Positions 46,060 to 57,893 of a DNA stretch of 64,000 nucleotides are shown here, one piece after another. Below the pieces are notes generated by a model. That model worked only from the letters and a program-made list of their open reading frames with translations, did no database searches and was not told the DNA's origin. The stretch is taken from positions 25,381,792 to 25,445,791 of the forward strand of contig NC_072892.1 in assembly GCF_027943255.1 (NCBI RefSeq), given 5' to 3'. This DNA is from Anastrepha obliqua (lineage: Eukaryota; Arthropoda; Insecta; Diptera; Tephritidae). The stretch's first letter is position 1, and each line of letters begins with the position of its first letter. The position numbers and the translations under genes are program-made.

Positions 46060-46510
46060 ATGCCATTTTTGTTCAGTAAAGTTTAGCAAGTCATCATAAA
46101 CCGTTTAACACCAGAAAAACGCTTCCAAATTGTGGAAATTTACTTAAAAATAAACAAATAAATTTGTTCGCGATTTTCTCTCGAGGAAATGAAATAAGGA
46201 CCTTTCGAAACGAAGAAGGAGCTGCTGTTATGGTGAATGGCGAACGCTATCAAGCCATGCTGATTGAATTTTTTGTTTCTAAAAAATAATCAGCATCAGC
46301 TAAACATCGATGACATCGATGGTCCCAAAAAGACGGCGCAACATGCCAAATAGCGCGCTTAACAACCGATTAATTGCAATATTTAAGCCCTCAGTGACGC
46401 CATACGGCCAGATTTATTGGAAAAAGTAGTCAAAAATTATACTAATAGAATGGACCATATAACTCGTAGGTGCAGGGGACATGTGCCGCATATCACATCC
46501 AAAAAATAAA
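46060..46510 (+). pseudogene. degenerate rosa-type mariner transposase
   Basis: The plus strand shows LTPEKRFQIVEIYLKINK (N terminus), then a jump to GAAVMVNGERYQAMLIEFF and SQKDGATCQIARLTTD (second Asp region), with stops between. Most of the middle of the protein is missing. Terminal repeats were not identified. Confidence 0.7.
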
Positions 46511-46594
46511 TGAACCGAAATTATCTATCAACAATATTCCTGTTTTGTATTATCATTTCAAGTTCTCAAGCTCTTAAAAAACTACTCAATACTA

Positions 46595-47886
46595 CAGGGT
46601 GAACGATGTGAAGTGTTACCAACTTCACACTGCTTGTATCTGTGAAACAGCCTATGACATCAACGTCAAAATTGTTGTAATGACAGTTCAATATATTGCT
46701 TATAAGTCATCAAAAGCATTTGCGTCTCAGTTTTGTTTAATTTTTTTTTTCTGTGACGGAATTCAAACGTAATAGTGTGATTGCGTTATATTTGGCTGGA
46801 AAACCACAACCAGCCATTATTCGTGAGCTCAGTCACCTCAAAGTGAATAAAATGTTTGTGTATCCTACTATAAAACGCTACAATGATACTGGTAGCATTG
46901 AAAAACGCTATGGAGGTGGACCCAAAAAAAAACCGCAACAACGCCAGAAATGGTTCGGAAAGTGAAGGCTCGACTTGAATGAAATCCACGTCGAAGTGGA
47001 AGAAAAATGGCCAACGAACTGAAAATATCGCAAGACAGCATTCGACGCATATTGAAAAATGAGCTCAAGGTTAAGGCTTACAAGTTCCAAAAAGCACACG
47101 ATCTTTTACCCCAGCCAAAAAAAAGTTCGGTGCGAAAGAGCAAAGGAGTTGTTGCGCTTGCAAGAACGTGGTGAATTTCTCAACATTGTGGTTTCTGATG
47201 AAAAAAATTTTCCAATTGAGTAGTTCATAAACACTCAAAACGATCGTGTTTACTTGACCGAACGCTCATACGAGAATTTGAGCCTACGTATGGCCACGCG
47301 TAGCAATTTCCCATCGTAAGTAATAGTTTGGGCCGCAGTGACCGCTGATGGATGCTCTCCAATCGTTTTTATCGAGCCTGGTGTCGAAGTGAATGCGACT
47401 TATTATCGGGAAAATGTTTTAGAAGCTGCTTTAGAGCCGTGGACACGCAAACATTTTGGTCGTAGACCATGGAGGTCCGAACAGGACTCGGCACCGTCTC
47501 ATAAAGCTCGTGTGAACCAAGAATGGTTAAAAAATCATGTTCCACACTTCATTTCGTCCACACAGTGGCTTTCGAATTCGTCAGACGCAAATCCGATGGA
47601 CTATTCCATCTGGTCCATTTTGGAGAGCAAGGTGAGGACTAAAAAATGTGCTAGTATGGATGCGCTGAAAAAAACGATTACTCGTATACGAGAATGGGCC
47701 AAAATACCTCAAGATCACATTCGAGCAGCATACAAGTCATTTTTTGAGCGTTTGAAGGCTATAGTCAAGGCAAAAGGTGGTCATCATCATTTTTGAACAA
47801 TTTTGTCTTTGAAATCTATAAAAACTAATTTCTCACAAAAAAGTTATGGTGTTTTGAATAGGTAACACTTCATATCGTTCACCCTG
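46595..47886 (+). mobile_element. mariner-like element with 37-residue D-D spacing (maT-like)
   Basis: Perfect-looking inverted ends CAGGGTGAACGATGTGAAGT are flanked by TA at 46593-46594 and 47887-47888; the length is 1292 bp. The plus-strand transposase runs from about 46753 to 47796. It has FKRNSVIALYLAGKPQPAII (helix-turn-helix), AKELLRLQERGEFLNIVVSD EKNF (first Asp), a closed frame near 47220, then an open catalytic half with RSEQDSAPSHKARVNQEWLK and DANPMDYSIWSILESKV. I count 37 residues between those two Asp, as in DD37D (maT-like) elements. It ends KGGHHHF. Frameshifts near 46960 and stops near 47030-47290 inactivate it. Confidence 0.92.
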
Positions 47887-49942
47887 TATGAAAATGAAGT
47901 ATGTATTTCATAATCCGGTCGAAAATTGTAGACGTGTGTACTAGGTTCAGGAATAAGTAACAATCTCGCATCACTTTAACAAGTCGGAACAATTACTTAG
48001 TTTGTAAAATTAAATTTTTGGTAAATTAAATACTCGGGCTGGCTCTGTAATTCACTTCCTAATGCATTTCAAAGCAGTTGCCAGAAAATGTCAATGAAAT
48101 TCACTCGGAAGTGAATTCATAACCTACCCAACAGTTTAAACAGGGGTAAACGATTGATTCTCCCCATTTTCCGTAACTGTCGTGCGCGTTGTAAAAGTAA
48201 ATTTTTTTGTTTTATCAGGGGTAAGCGTAAAGATTTGCCGAAGCTCCGAATAATACATGGTATAGTTTAGTAAAAGATCGGCTGCGAGTAAATGAATGTT
48301 TTTAAGTGCTACCACCAACTGCACGACATCGCATGAGTATTGGTTTCTAAAGAATAAAGCGCACACATTTGAGATGGTACTAGAGATAAAAACGATAGCG
48401 ATGGCGGCGGCGTTGCCCGTTATAAGTCAACGCTGACACATTCAACAAGATAAAGAATAAATGCTTTATATTATATTATACATACTTAAGTACATATGTA
48501 TGTATATATGTGTGTGCGAATGAGTACACACATCTACTACTAGTAAATGGCAACTAGTGTGGCGTTGAGTGGGTGGCTGTACGCGCTGGTGTTTGTAGTT
48601 AGTTAGTTAGCTAAGAAAGATACACGAGCTGATCGACGACGAGGATCATCACCTTTTTGATTGTAGACTTGCGGATAAACGCCTCAAAACGTTAGGTCAC
48701 TATCTGAAGTGACAAGTCGTGGCGTGTACAACAAACGAGAACGATTACCAGAAATTAAAGGGAGCGAAATCCTTTGAATGTCAGCAAAGGAAAGGATAAT
48801 GGTGCGCGTGCGAATTGTTCGCTTAATGTCCTGATCAGTGATCGTATGGACAATAAAGTGCATACTACCATCGAGTAAAAAAAAACTTTACGATTGTAAA
48901 AAAAAATGCTTGATAATTCGTCGCAAATGAACGCAGTCGCTTCACAACAATGCGTAATTTTGTATTACAACGTCAAAGTGATTTATAAATTATCTGTAAT
49001 CTGTAAACGTCAGCAAATTACATGCAACACAACTGTGAAAATTGTTTACAAATTATGTGAGCGATTACGTGCTGAGACGAACAAATATTTGTAAATTATC
49101 TTTTTCTTGTTTTGTTTAGAATAAATATGCTCGTATGTTATAATTAAAAAAAACTTGTTTAAGTTGGAAACTTAATTAAGTTAAAAAAAAAACTAAATAA
49201 AATAAAATAAAATAAAACAAAATAAATTACAATAACATGAACAGATATTAAATAAAATAAAACGAAAAAAGGTTAAAAAATGAAGGAAAAATCTTAACAT
49301 GAAAAAATAAAATAAAATAATATTAAAAAAAAATTTAAATAAAATAAAACGAAATATGGTTAAAAAATAAAGAAAAAATATTAATATGAAAAAATTAAAT
49401 AAAATAATATTAAAAATAAAATAAAATACAACAAAAAACATATGAAAAGAAATTAAATAAAAAAAAATGGAATAAGGTTAAAAAAAAAAGAAAAAATATT
49501 ACATAATATGAAAACAATAAAATAAATTAATTAATTAACATATGGACAGATTAAATAAAATGAAATGAAATAATAAAAATTAAAAAAAAAAAAAACAAAA
49601 AAAATTAATATAAAAAAAATAAAACAAAAAAATATTTAAAAAAATTTAAATTTTTTTAATATTAAGAAAGAATAAAATAAAATCAAATAAATAAATATTA
49701 AAAAAGCAATAAGATAGAACAAACTAAATTAAAAGAAAAAATAAAATACAATAATTTAAAAATTGTTCTAGAAAAAAATATGAACAGAAATTAAACAAAA
49801 TAAAATGAAATAAGGTTAAAAAATAAAGAAAAAAATATTAAAATGAAAAAATAAAAATTTAATAAAATTAAATAAGCGTGCAATTATAAATTATAAGCTA
49901 AGTTCAAAAGCTCATTAGTTTCTGATAAAAAAACTTATTGTA
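47887..49942. other. non-coding; A-rich low-complexity tract
   Basis: No gene was seen in 47890-49140. From about 49140 to 49900 the sequence is almost entirely AAATAAAATA-type low-complexity DNA, with several internal near-repeats (GGTTAAAAAAT, AAAAATATTAA). Confidence 0.6.
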
Positions 49943-50565
49943 CGAGGGCTGCTTTTTATATTTCTGGCCCAACAGTGGAAAAATGAATATTGATGGTTAA
50001 AAAAGGCTTTACGGGTTTGTCCAGTCACGTTTCCAGGACATTTTTTAAATTGTGTGCGATACAACACGCACACACCTTTTTCCCACAAGGTGATCGTGCA
50101 AAATCTCATTAATGCTTGTCATACTAATGCCCAAGGATACCTCGACCTTACAGTAGGTGACATGACGATCTTGATCAATCATTTCGTGCACAACATCGAT
50201 AGTTTCTGGCACACCAACTGATTTCGGACGATTTTCACGGAGTTTGTTGGTCAGCGAACAGAAACCACGGGCAAATTCATTGTACCAGTTTTTTATGGTG
50301 GTAAGGGATGATGCTTGCTTACCACATAATAAGTTTAGTTCATCGATGAATTTTTGTCGTATTAATCCAAAATTATGAAAAATAATTGCGCGAAAATATT
50401 CACAATTTCATGGAGTTAACCATTTTTTCATTTTTTGCTTTTCTTTTTGTGCCGAGATTAATTTTTCAAGTCACTGTAAGCCACACTAATAAAGCTCACA
50501 CATCAAAGCGTCGTCCAGAAAATACTAGAAGTACCCAAAGCCAAAAATATAAATAGCAACCCTTG
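49943..50565 (-). mobile_element. deleted mariner element
   Basis: The left end CGAGGGCTGCTTTTTATATT and the reverse complement of the right end CAAGGGTTGCTATTTATATT are inverted and flanked by TA (49941-49942 and 50566-50567). The minus-strand remnant encodes the transposase N-terminal half: KSVGVPETIDVVHEMIDQDR, HVTYCKVEVSLGISMTSINE and ILHDHLVGKRCVC. The catalytic domain is absent. It sits inside the A-rich tract. Confidence 0.85.
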
Positions 50566-50967
50566 TAAAGGAAATAAAATAATATAAAATAGGAATAAAT
50601 AAAATAATAAACTGAAAGAAAAATTAAATTAAATAATAAAATAAAATAAAACTCAAATAACTTAAATTAAATAAAGTAAAAAAAATTAAAAAACAAACAA
50701 ATAAAAATACATCAAAATAAAATAAAACAATTCATTTAATTTGAAAGCTCTGGCTGCTACGGCTTTCAGTTTCCGATAATAAAATCAAATTTATTAAATT
50801 CTGATAATAAAATAAATCAGAAAATATAGATAGAAATAAATTGAAATAAATAAAATAAAATGAAGTAAAATAAACTAAACAAAACTTAAAAAAACCAATA
50901 AAATAAAAAAAAATTAAATAAAGTATATTAGAAGTCTATGAAATGTAATATTTATTATTTATGAAAT
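50566..50967. repeat. A-rich low-complexity tract
   Basis: A continuation of the AAATAAAA-type sequence on the right side of the deleted mariner. Confidence 0.7.
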
Positions 50968-51106
50968 TATAAAAGCTCCTCATAAAAACCATTTGCCGTT
51001 TGGAGTCGGCTTAAAACTGTAAAAACATCAAGACGCGCGCCACAAAAACGAGGAGGAGCTCAGCCAAACACCTAACAGAAGTGTACGCGCCAATTTTTTT
51101 TTTTTT
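50968..51106 (+). mobile_element. tRNA-derived SINE, 3' part, copy 4
   Basis: Contains AGCTCCTCATAAAAACCATT, GTTTGGAGTCGGCTTAAAAC, CATCAAGACGCGCGCCAC, GAGGAGGAGCTCAGCCAAAC and ends GCGCCAATTTTTTTTT. It is 5'-truncated, as expected for retroposition by target-primed reverse transcription. Confidence 0.82.
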
Positions 51107-52399
51107 AGAAAGCGAAATACTTACTCGAAAGGTGAAGGGCAATAAAAGTTAAAAAATAAAATCGTACGATCCTCAAAACGAAAGAGCGCGACATCCAAAA
51201 CTCGTATCATGTCTGTGAAAATAGTAAATACACAATAACTCAAACATAAAAAAAATACCACCACAAATTCCACAACAACTTAACGAATAAAAAAATGCTC
51301 ACAGCTAAGAATGAGGAAAAAAATGTATTTCGATAAAATTCCCCTTCAGTAAATTTGACTTTTTGTGTATCTATTAGCTGTGGTAGTAAGCAAAAAATTA
51401 GGAAAAAAGTAGAAAGCTGAAATCATTAATAATATTTTTAATGAGAACACAAAAAAATGTTAATGGCTCTTCTAGTTTATTTTTTTTAGAAGTTCCATAC
51501 ATTTTAAAGGAGTTCTTTAGAATTATAGAACTATTTTAATAAAACACAAAAAATTGGGGAAATATTTTGACTTCACTATCTTGCAGTTTTTTGTTATGTG
51601 GTTTTTACTGAATACCAATAAATATTCCACTACTTTGTTCAGCATAACCAAGACTGGTAGTCGCTTAAAAATCATCAATCGTAGCTGGGTTATTGGCATA
51701 GACTAGTAAATTGGCATACATATAGCGGATAATGGAAATTTCTTCAGGTGATTCACCACAAAAAGTTGGTCTCGAGTTAAATTAGCCAGTAAAAATGATA
51801 TGCAATGATTACTCGCCCAAACTATCAATTATGCATCGTATACGATTTCATCTTCCTCAGCACATAGTCACCTTAGATATGTCGAGGCAGAAGACTGAAA
51901 CAGGATGATGGATAAGAGGAAACGCAAGTTCTAAGTATTCGGAAAGCCACTTAGAAACTTGTATTTTCTTAATGATCCATAAAAATACGCCAATATAAAA
52001 TATCACAGATTTGAGTTACCTAACAATATGTTGGAGATCTCATAAGACCTTGTTGTGACGACGATTAAACTGGCTCTATGTCAGGATCCGTAGTCAAAGT
52101 GAAAGGTAGTGGGGCAAGGATTCACCATTCTATTGAAGTTTATGCCGTGATTAGTTGTAGCTAGGTTGAGCTTAATTCCACAGGTAGTAGGTATCTATCA
52201 TCATTGAAGAGGTAGGGTCACAGACAAATAATGGGATTATGGACAGACTTGTTTCATAGTACAAATAACTGAAACTCCATTTGTCCTATCAGCTTTCAGA
52301 ATCAAGAGACGTCGAAATACTTTTCGTGCGTCATCTGCTCTGCCTTTGCTAGAATACCTAAAGTATAGAGCTTTTGAAAAAATCTTGCTGAGATACCCG
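51107..52399. other. non-coding region
   Basis: AT-rich to about 51640, then somewhat more balanced sequence which may be decayed retrotransposon but gives no convincing peptide. Confidence 0.3.
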
Positions 52400-52640
52400 A
52401 TAAGCTGTGCATACATCTTTAACAGAACGACGACTGAATATAAAAACTGATCCTATCACAGAGATCGAGACTGTGGTACACTTTGCCGATAGAATTGGCA
52501 CACAGAATGGCTGGCGTCGTCTCCAAGCACTGATAGAAATTGAAATACATCTCGATCATAGTCACGTTTTTCAAGCCGAGATCTATGCAGCTGATATGGA
52601 ACCAAGGCTAGTGAGTATGACGTGATAGATTTCTCTTCTT
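52400..52640 (+). mobile_element. possible LINE RNase H fragment
   Basis: The plus strand encodes TERRLNIKTDPITEIETVVH and then IEIHLDHSHVFQAEIYAADM. VFQAEIYA is a typical opening of LINE RNase H domains and the earlier part would fit the sequence just before it. The frame does not continue and acidic residues are not confirmed. Confidence 0.4.
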
Positions 52641-52941
52641 CGTTATAGGAATTTAGATTGCGATAAAGGTCCTTTGGTTCAAAGAATTAGCCGAAAGTGC
52701 TTTCAAATGTACCAAAGAGCTACACCTAAAGATTGCCGTAGAAGCAGTTGAGTTGAGGAAAATGCAGAATTCATTCAGCAATTCCTGTGCCAAGATTGTC
52801 TTTTAGATCTTTGTGAAAAAATTTCTTTGAAGACTTTCGGAAAGAGAATCTATATTTTCTATTCATCACAATGGATATCCGTGGTTGTCGAGTAAATTCT
52901 TAGACAACAGTTCGTCTAGCCTATTTAAAAAGAGGCATATA

Positions 52942-53654
52942 AAGGGTGATCCATTTAGAGGTATCGAATTTTAAATTGAAATACGAAAAAACAAAAAATC
53001 AAACTGATTGGGCAATGACATTTATTTTTTAAAGATAATCCCTTTCAAATGTTGAGTAAATTACTGCGCCGTAATTCGGCCATCCGTTAGCAGCAATTTT
53101 GAATGACTCGCTGGAGGACTTCAATCGGTACCTCGTGAATAACTTTAGTAGTGTTGGCTTGCAATGCCTCAACCGAAGCTGGTATGTCCACAAAGAATTT
53201 GTGGAGATAACGGGCTTTAACTTACAGCATTTAAAAGTCATTTACCATGGCGCGATAGCGTTCGCCATTCACTGTTACATTGGCGCCAGCCTCGTCTTTG
53301 AAGAAATATGGGCCGATGATTCCTCCAGCCCATAGGCCGCACCAAACGGTAGTTTTCAAACGATGTAATGGTTGTTCTTTCAGGGTGCTTTTTAGCCCAA
53401 ATACGGCAATTTTGCTTATTGAAGCCAAAAATGGGCCTCATTACTGAACACCATTAGTTGGCCTGAGCGCGCGATGAACACTTTTCACAGAACGTCGATT
53501 TTCGTAATAAAATTGTACAATTTGTAGGCGTAAGTCGTTTCACGATGAAAAGTCAATGAATGCTGAAGAAATTATGTATTTGGTTTGATAAAAGTCATTC
53601 GTGATCTGTCAGAAAAGTCCTCTTGGAAGAAGTACCTCCAATCTGATCACCCTT
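52942..53654 (-). mobile_element. deleted mariner-like element, same family as 26884-27765
   Basis: The ends AAGGGTGATCCATTTAGAGG and, reverse-complemented from the right, AAGGGTGATCAGATTGGAGG are inverted and flanked by TA (52940-52941 and 53655-53656). The minus-strand transposase remnant contains CRIWAKKHPE, VWCGLWAGGIIGPYFFKDEA and VTVNGERYRAMVNDF, then skips to a C-terminal piece near 53190-53030 with LPTLLKLFTRYRLKSSSESF. The WFQQDGA and third-Asp regions are deleted. Length 713 bp. Confidence 0.87.
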
Positions 53655-53815
53655 TATTAGAAGACAGGAAAATGAGAACCATAAAATACAACGCACAGTA
53701 TCTATTCCGAGTGTTGTTTCCTGTCGAGTGATTCCGATTAAAAATATATTTTTGTTGCTTTACAGTAGTAGGGGGAAATGCGTGAAAGATGAGAAATGTC
53801 ACTCACTATTAAATC

Positions 53816-53942
53816 TGTTGTTGTTGTTGTAGCAGCATAAACATTCCCCATACATGCACGGGGAATGTTGCTGGGGTGACAGTCCTTGGCAGGATATAAG
53901 TCCGGGTCGTCCCCGTAACGTAGAACCGACTGTCTGGGAACG
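53816..53942 (+). repeat. dispersed hairpin repeat, best copy
   Basis: Starts (TGT)n with TTGTTGTTGTTGTAGCAGC, then CATTCCCCATACATGCAC followed by GGGGAATG, which form an 8-bp perfect stem. It continues GACAGTCCTTGGCAGG, AAGTCCGGGTCGTC, GTAACGTAGAACCGACTGTC and ends TGGGAACG. Other copies are at 11286-11515 (two), 13456-13583, 15113-15245, 40225-40342 and 42031-42140. Confidence 0.88.
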
Positions 53943-55440
53943 CTATTCAATCTGTTCAATCCGTTTGCCTAAATTCTGCTCATTGAAGGTCTAAATAGTT
54001 CAGACTTAAATCAACCAGAAAAAATGCATACATTTTTGGCACTGCAATTGCATTTTAGTCCCAGTCGCATGCTCTATTAATCGACATTATTCGATTGTTG
54101 CCATCTAACGGCAAATAGGTTTGTCATTGAATTGGTTCATAGACCACAAGTTGCACCGCCAGCAAAACAAATAACAATACACGAATGAATGCATGCAGTT
54201 TAAATAAATGCAACATTTTGACCCATTTGAAAAGAGCTACGCGAAGGCAAATAAATATACAATTGGGTGAGATTTTAACCTAATAAACCTATTCTAGAAT
54301 CACAATACAATACAAAGATAGTTCTCGACAACTACAATCAAGTCGGCAGAAGAGCAATGAGTTGGAATTACATGCAATTGCATTATCCTTTAATTTGGCG
54401 CGAGTGGTTGATGTGTGTTGAAGTGTGAAAAATTTTAGTTACGAGGCTATGGAAGTATAATAGGGTGCAATTGAGTCCGATTGAGGTGCGTTGCGGGCCA
54501 TGGAGGATTGAAGGAAAAGCAGACAGTCGTAAAAAAAAACAAATCTTATGGATAAAACTAGCTGAGGGTACATACATACACACATATATAAATAAGTATG
54601 ATTATTCACAATAGACCCGATGATATGTTTATAGTTGGCTCTACTCTTCCAAACCCATGCGCCTAATGACTCAGGTTCAAGGGCGGCGGCATCAGCAGCA
54701 AATTGCGGAAGTAAGAAAGAAAGGCTGGGGAGCACAAATTGATAAAATAAGTCAATGGATAAACGCATATTAAAGAAGTTGCCAGAACAGCACGGAGCGA
54801 TCATAGTTTCCGATGTATGTAGAGCTTAAACTAACTAAACTTGGCGGCAAATAACAAATGCGACTATAAAAATATCAACGTATTTAAGTAGAGACGCGCC
54901 GAAAGGCAAGAAGCCACACATTGTGTATGTAGATGTATGTGCATATGTGTGCGTGCGTGTATCAAAAAGGCTACAATTGATTTAAATTATAATTGAATAG
55001 GAGCAATAAGTGGCCGTAACAACAACTACAAAAGAAAATAACAATAGCTAAGGTGCATACAACAACAAAATGGCAAACTGACGCAAATGGATAAACAAGC
55101 AGGAAAGAGCAAAATAAAAACGTAAACGCTTTGTCGGCGCAAAGTAGCTGCATAAAATGTATTTGAAGATATTCAGATGGGTAGCCACATTCTTCCGAAG
55201 CAATGAAGGGTGTAAAGTTCAAAAATGGGCTGAATGTCAAAGTCAGGGCAACTACGAGTAGTGTGCAATAAATTCTCGTTATAGGGAGGTGGGTAATTTA
55301 ATAAATGCAATAAATTTACTTGAAATACAAAATTTCATATAATTACGGTCATTCTTTTTCTGCTTCTTGAATGGCTTATGCGATTTTGGCGGAGTATAAC
55401 AAAGCGCGCCAGCCGTTTCTTTCTCTTCCAGCTGGTACCG
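53943..55440. other. non-coding region
   Basis: No gene, element end or RNA gene was recognised. Frames of up to 121 codons on the minus strand lack any identifiable domain. Confidence 0.35.
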
Positions 55441-55580
55441 CAACGAATGCTTTCGGAGCCCGAGATTTGCATCCATTCGGACGACATAACCTAAGCTAAC
55501 AAAGTTGCTGGATCTTTATTCGCTGCACAATGTCTATGTCGCCGTAAAGCTCATAAAGCGAATTGACTCAACGCCTACTT
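55441..55580 (-). mobile_element. LINE reverse-transcriptase tail fragment
   Basis: On the minus strand this reads LYGDIDIVQRIKIQQLC-like sequence and then a VVRMDA-like end. It matches, at the DNA level, the segment at 63910-64000 in opposite orientation (ATAGACATTGTGCAGCGAAT and GATCCAGCAACTT). It is a short piece of the same LINE family. Confidence 0.7.
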
Positions 55581-55893
55581 CACTCGCCTCAACGGAATTA
55601 GGGTCACCAGTTATGTAGTGATTCTCGGTGAAGAAAGATTGTAATGACTGATGCGAAAATTTGTGGCTTTGAAGCCCAAATTTAATTCTCTGGTGATTAC
55701 ATTTTGCTGCCAAATTTGAAAAAAAAAACTTCCTGGAAAAATTCTTCTAACAATGAAGAACTCAAGGTTGCAATAAATGCACACATTTCGTACGAGGATA
55801 CATATTTTTTAGAGAGCATTCAAAACCTAATTTTCAGATCTAACAAATATATTGAGGTTATGGAGGATTATATTGGAAAACAAAAATATTGTA

Positions 55894-56428
55894 AAAGGTT
55901 TTCAAATAACAGGTGATATTTAAAAATATAAAAGGCTATCGAGAGATGATTAACGATTTTTTATGGCCGGAATTGGATGGTATTGATCTGGACAATGTTT
56001 ATTTTCAACAAGACGGCGCTACGAGTCACACAAGCAATGAAATCATTGATCTTTTACGAGAAAAGTTTCCGGACCGTGTTATCTCTCGAAGAGGTGATCA
56101 CAATTGGCCACTGAGATCTTGTGATTTAACACTTGCGACTTTTTTCTTTCGAGCCACGTGATGGAGAAGGTCTACGCCAACAGCCCAGGGTCGATTCGAG
56201 ACCTCAAAGATGGAATTCGTGAGGCTATCGAGGACATAGGGCAACCAATTGGCAGTTCGGTTATGGAAAATCTCATGAAAATGATATCGTCCTGCAAGCG
56301 TGGTCGTCGTGGTCATTTGCCAGATGTTATTTGCCACGGCATACCTTCCTCTTTATAATGATCATTTATATTAGAAAATAGCATTTTTCTTTGAATATCA
56401 AAATAACACTTCTTATTGGAAAACCCTT
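55894..56428 (+). mobile_element. short deleted mariner-like copy, family GGGTTTTCC
   Basis: The left end AAAGGTTTTCAAATAACAGG and the right end, reverse-complemented as AAAGGGTTTTCCAATAAGAA, are flanked by TA (55892-55893 and 56429-56430). The remnant is GYREMINDFLWPELDGIDLD, YFQQDGATSHTSNEIIDLLR, FPDRVISRRGDHNWPLRSCD and, after a frame change, a C-terminal tail from 56158 to 56358 ending in RGHLPDVICHG. It is structurally the same deletion derivative as at 13957 and 39492. Confidence 0.88.
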
Positions 56429-57893
56429 TATATGCAATTTAATACGAATTGTTTCTCATACTGATGCCGAGAATACATTGAACGCCCCTCGTATGTATAC
56501 CTAAAAGTCAAACAGCGATTTCAGAGAAGCAACAAATTATGTGTCATGCCTCTTATACTGTTAGTTTGTGCATAAGTGGAAAATGCCGACACTTCCGGCG
56601 CCAACGAAATTCTAAGATCAACAACTGCAAAAGCGTCGAGGAGGAGTGAGAGACAGAGAGAGAGAGAGAGAAAGCGAGCGATATATATAATTAGTTCACA
56701 CGCTTCGTTAAACCAAGCCTTGCGTACTTAAATGTCGATCACTAGAAATAATTAATAGTTAAAAGCATTTGCTGAAAAAAGCCGCCATATACGCGTACCG
56801 ATCGCTACAAATACTTTGCCACTGGCTGCCGCCATTCATGCGTTCGAGGAGTGATCATGCTGCAGAAACGGATACTAAAGGCAATATTTTTCGGGCTATA
56901 TATTTAGTTTTTTTCTTTGTTTTAATGTTTTATTTATTTTTTTTAGTTGATGAAAAGAGTTGAATAAAACCCAGCTACTGCTAATAAATGAAAATGCATT
57001 CAGAAATGGTGATGTCTGCTAATATTTCTGAGGAAGAGCAGATAAAAATAACGGTGACTTAAGTAGCTAGGCACTGTTCTGCTACACGCGGCGATACTCA
57101 CACCATTTCGCATACGGTCAGCAGAGTTGCATTTGCAGCTGCGCTTACTTACAGTTTGCATTTAAGCGCCTGCTATAATTTGCAGAATTTACATTGCTGT
57201 TGGAAGGAAAAAATAACAAAAAACAAATACTCAGTTTAAATGAAATGTAAGACGAAAAACTGATTTAGATGAAGATTGATGTGACAATTGTGTTTGTGCG
57301 CGAACTGACACGAGAAAGATCACGACCATTGATGAAGTGGCATGGTTGACGACGCTTTCGTGCACTTTTAACAAATTTATTTATTACGAGTATGAACTCG
57401 GATCTGCCAGAAGTTTGCCGTGATTTAATTTAGTTAAAATATACAGAAGATTTTGCGCCAAATAAAAACATTTCACTCGAGCTTCGGTTGTTCGCTGAGC
57501 TCCACACACACACATACTTATATCGTATGCTTATATGTGTATGCACACACTCTCACGGCTTTTGTTGCCGAAAGGCATAGACACATACGTACGTCTACTG
57601 TAAATAAATAAATAATGAAGCATCTAGTATATAAAATAATAACGGTTCTGACTACTATTTGATCATAAAGCCACTCATTTGTTGCCGAACTACGCTTTTG
57701 CTGACACTGAAGTGATCGTTTTACTGAATTTAGAGAGGAATTGTTATTTGGGAAATTGTGATACATTTTGAAACAATGAATGAAAATTGTGGGGAAAAGT
57801 TTTGTATTACACATAGTATATTAATATAATGCGAATTGATCATGTTTGAAGCCGGTGATTGTTGGTGTACAGGCGTGTCCATGTACGGATGTA
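56429..57893. other. non-coding region
   Basis: Contains a (GA)n tract at about 56650-56676. No gene or element was recognised. Confidence 0.4.

Noticed and set aside
49193..49441. 82-codon minus-strand frame rich in Phe and Ile
   Set aside because: It is an artefact of the AAATAAAATA low-complexity tract.
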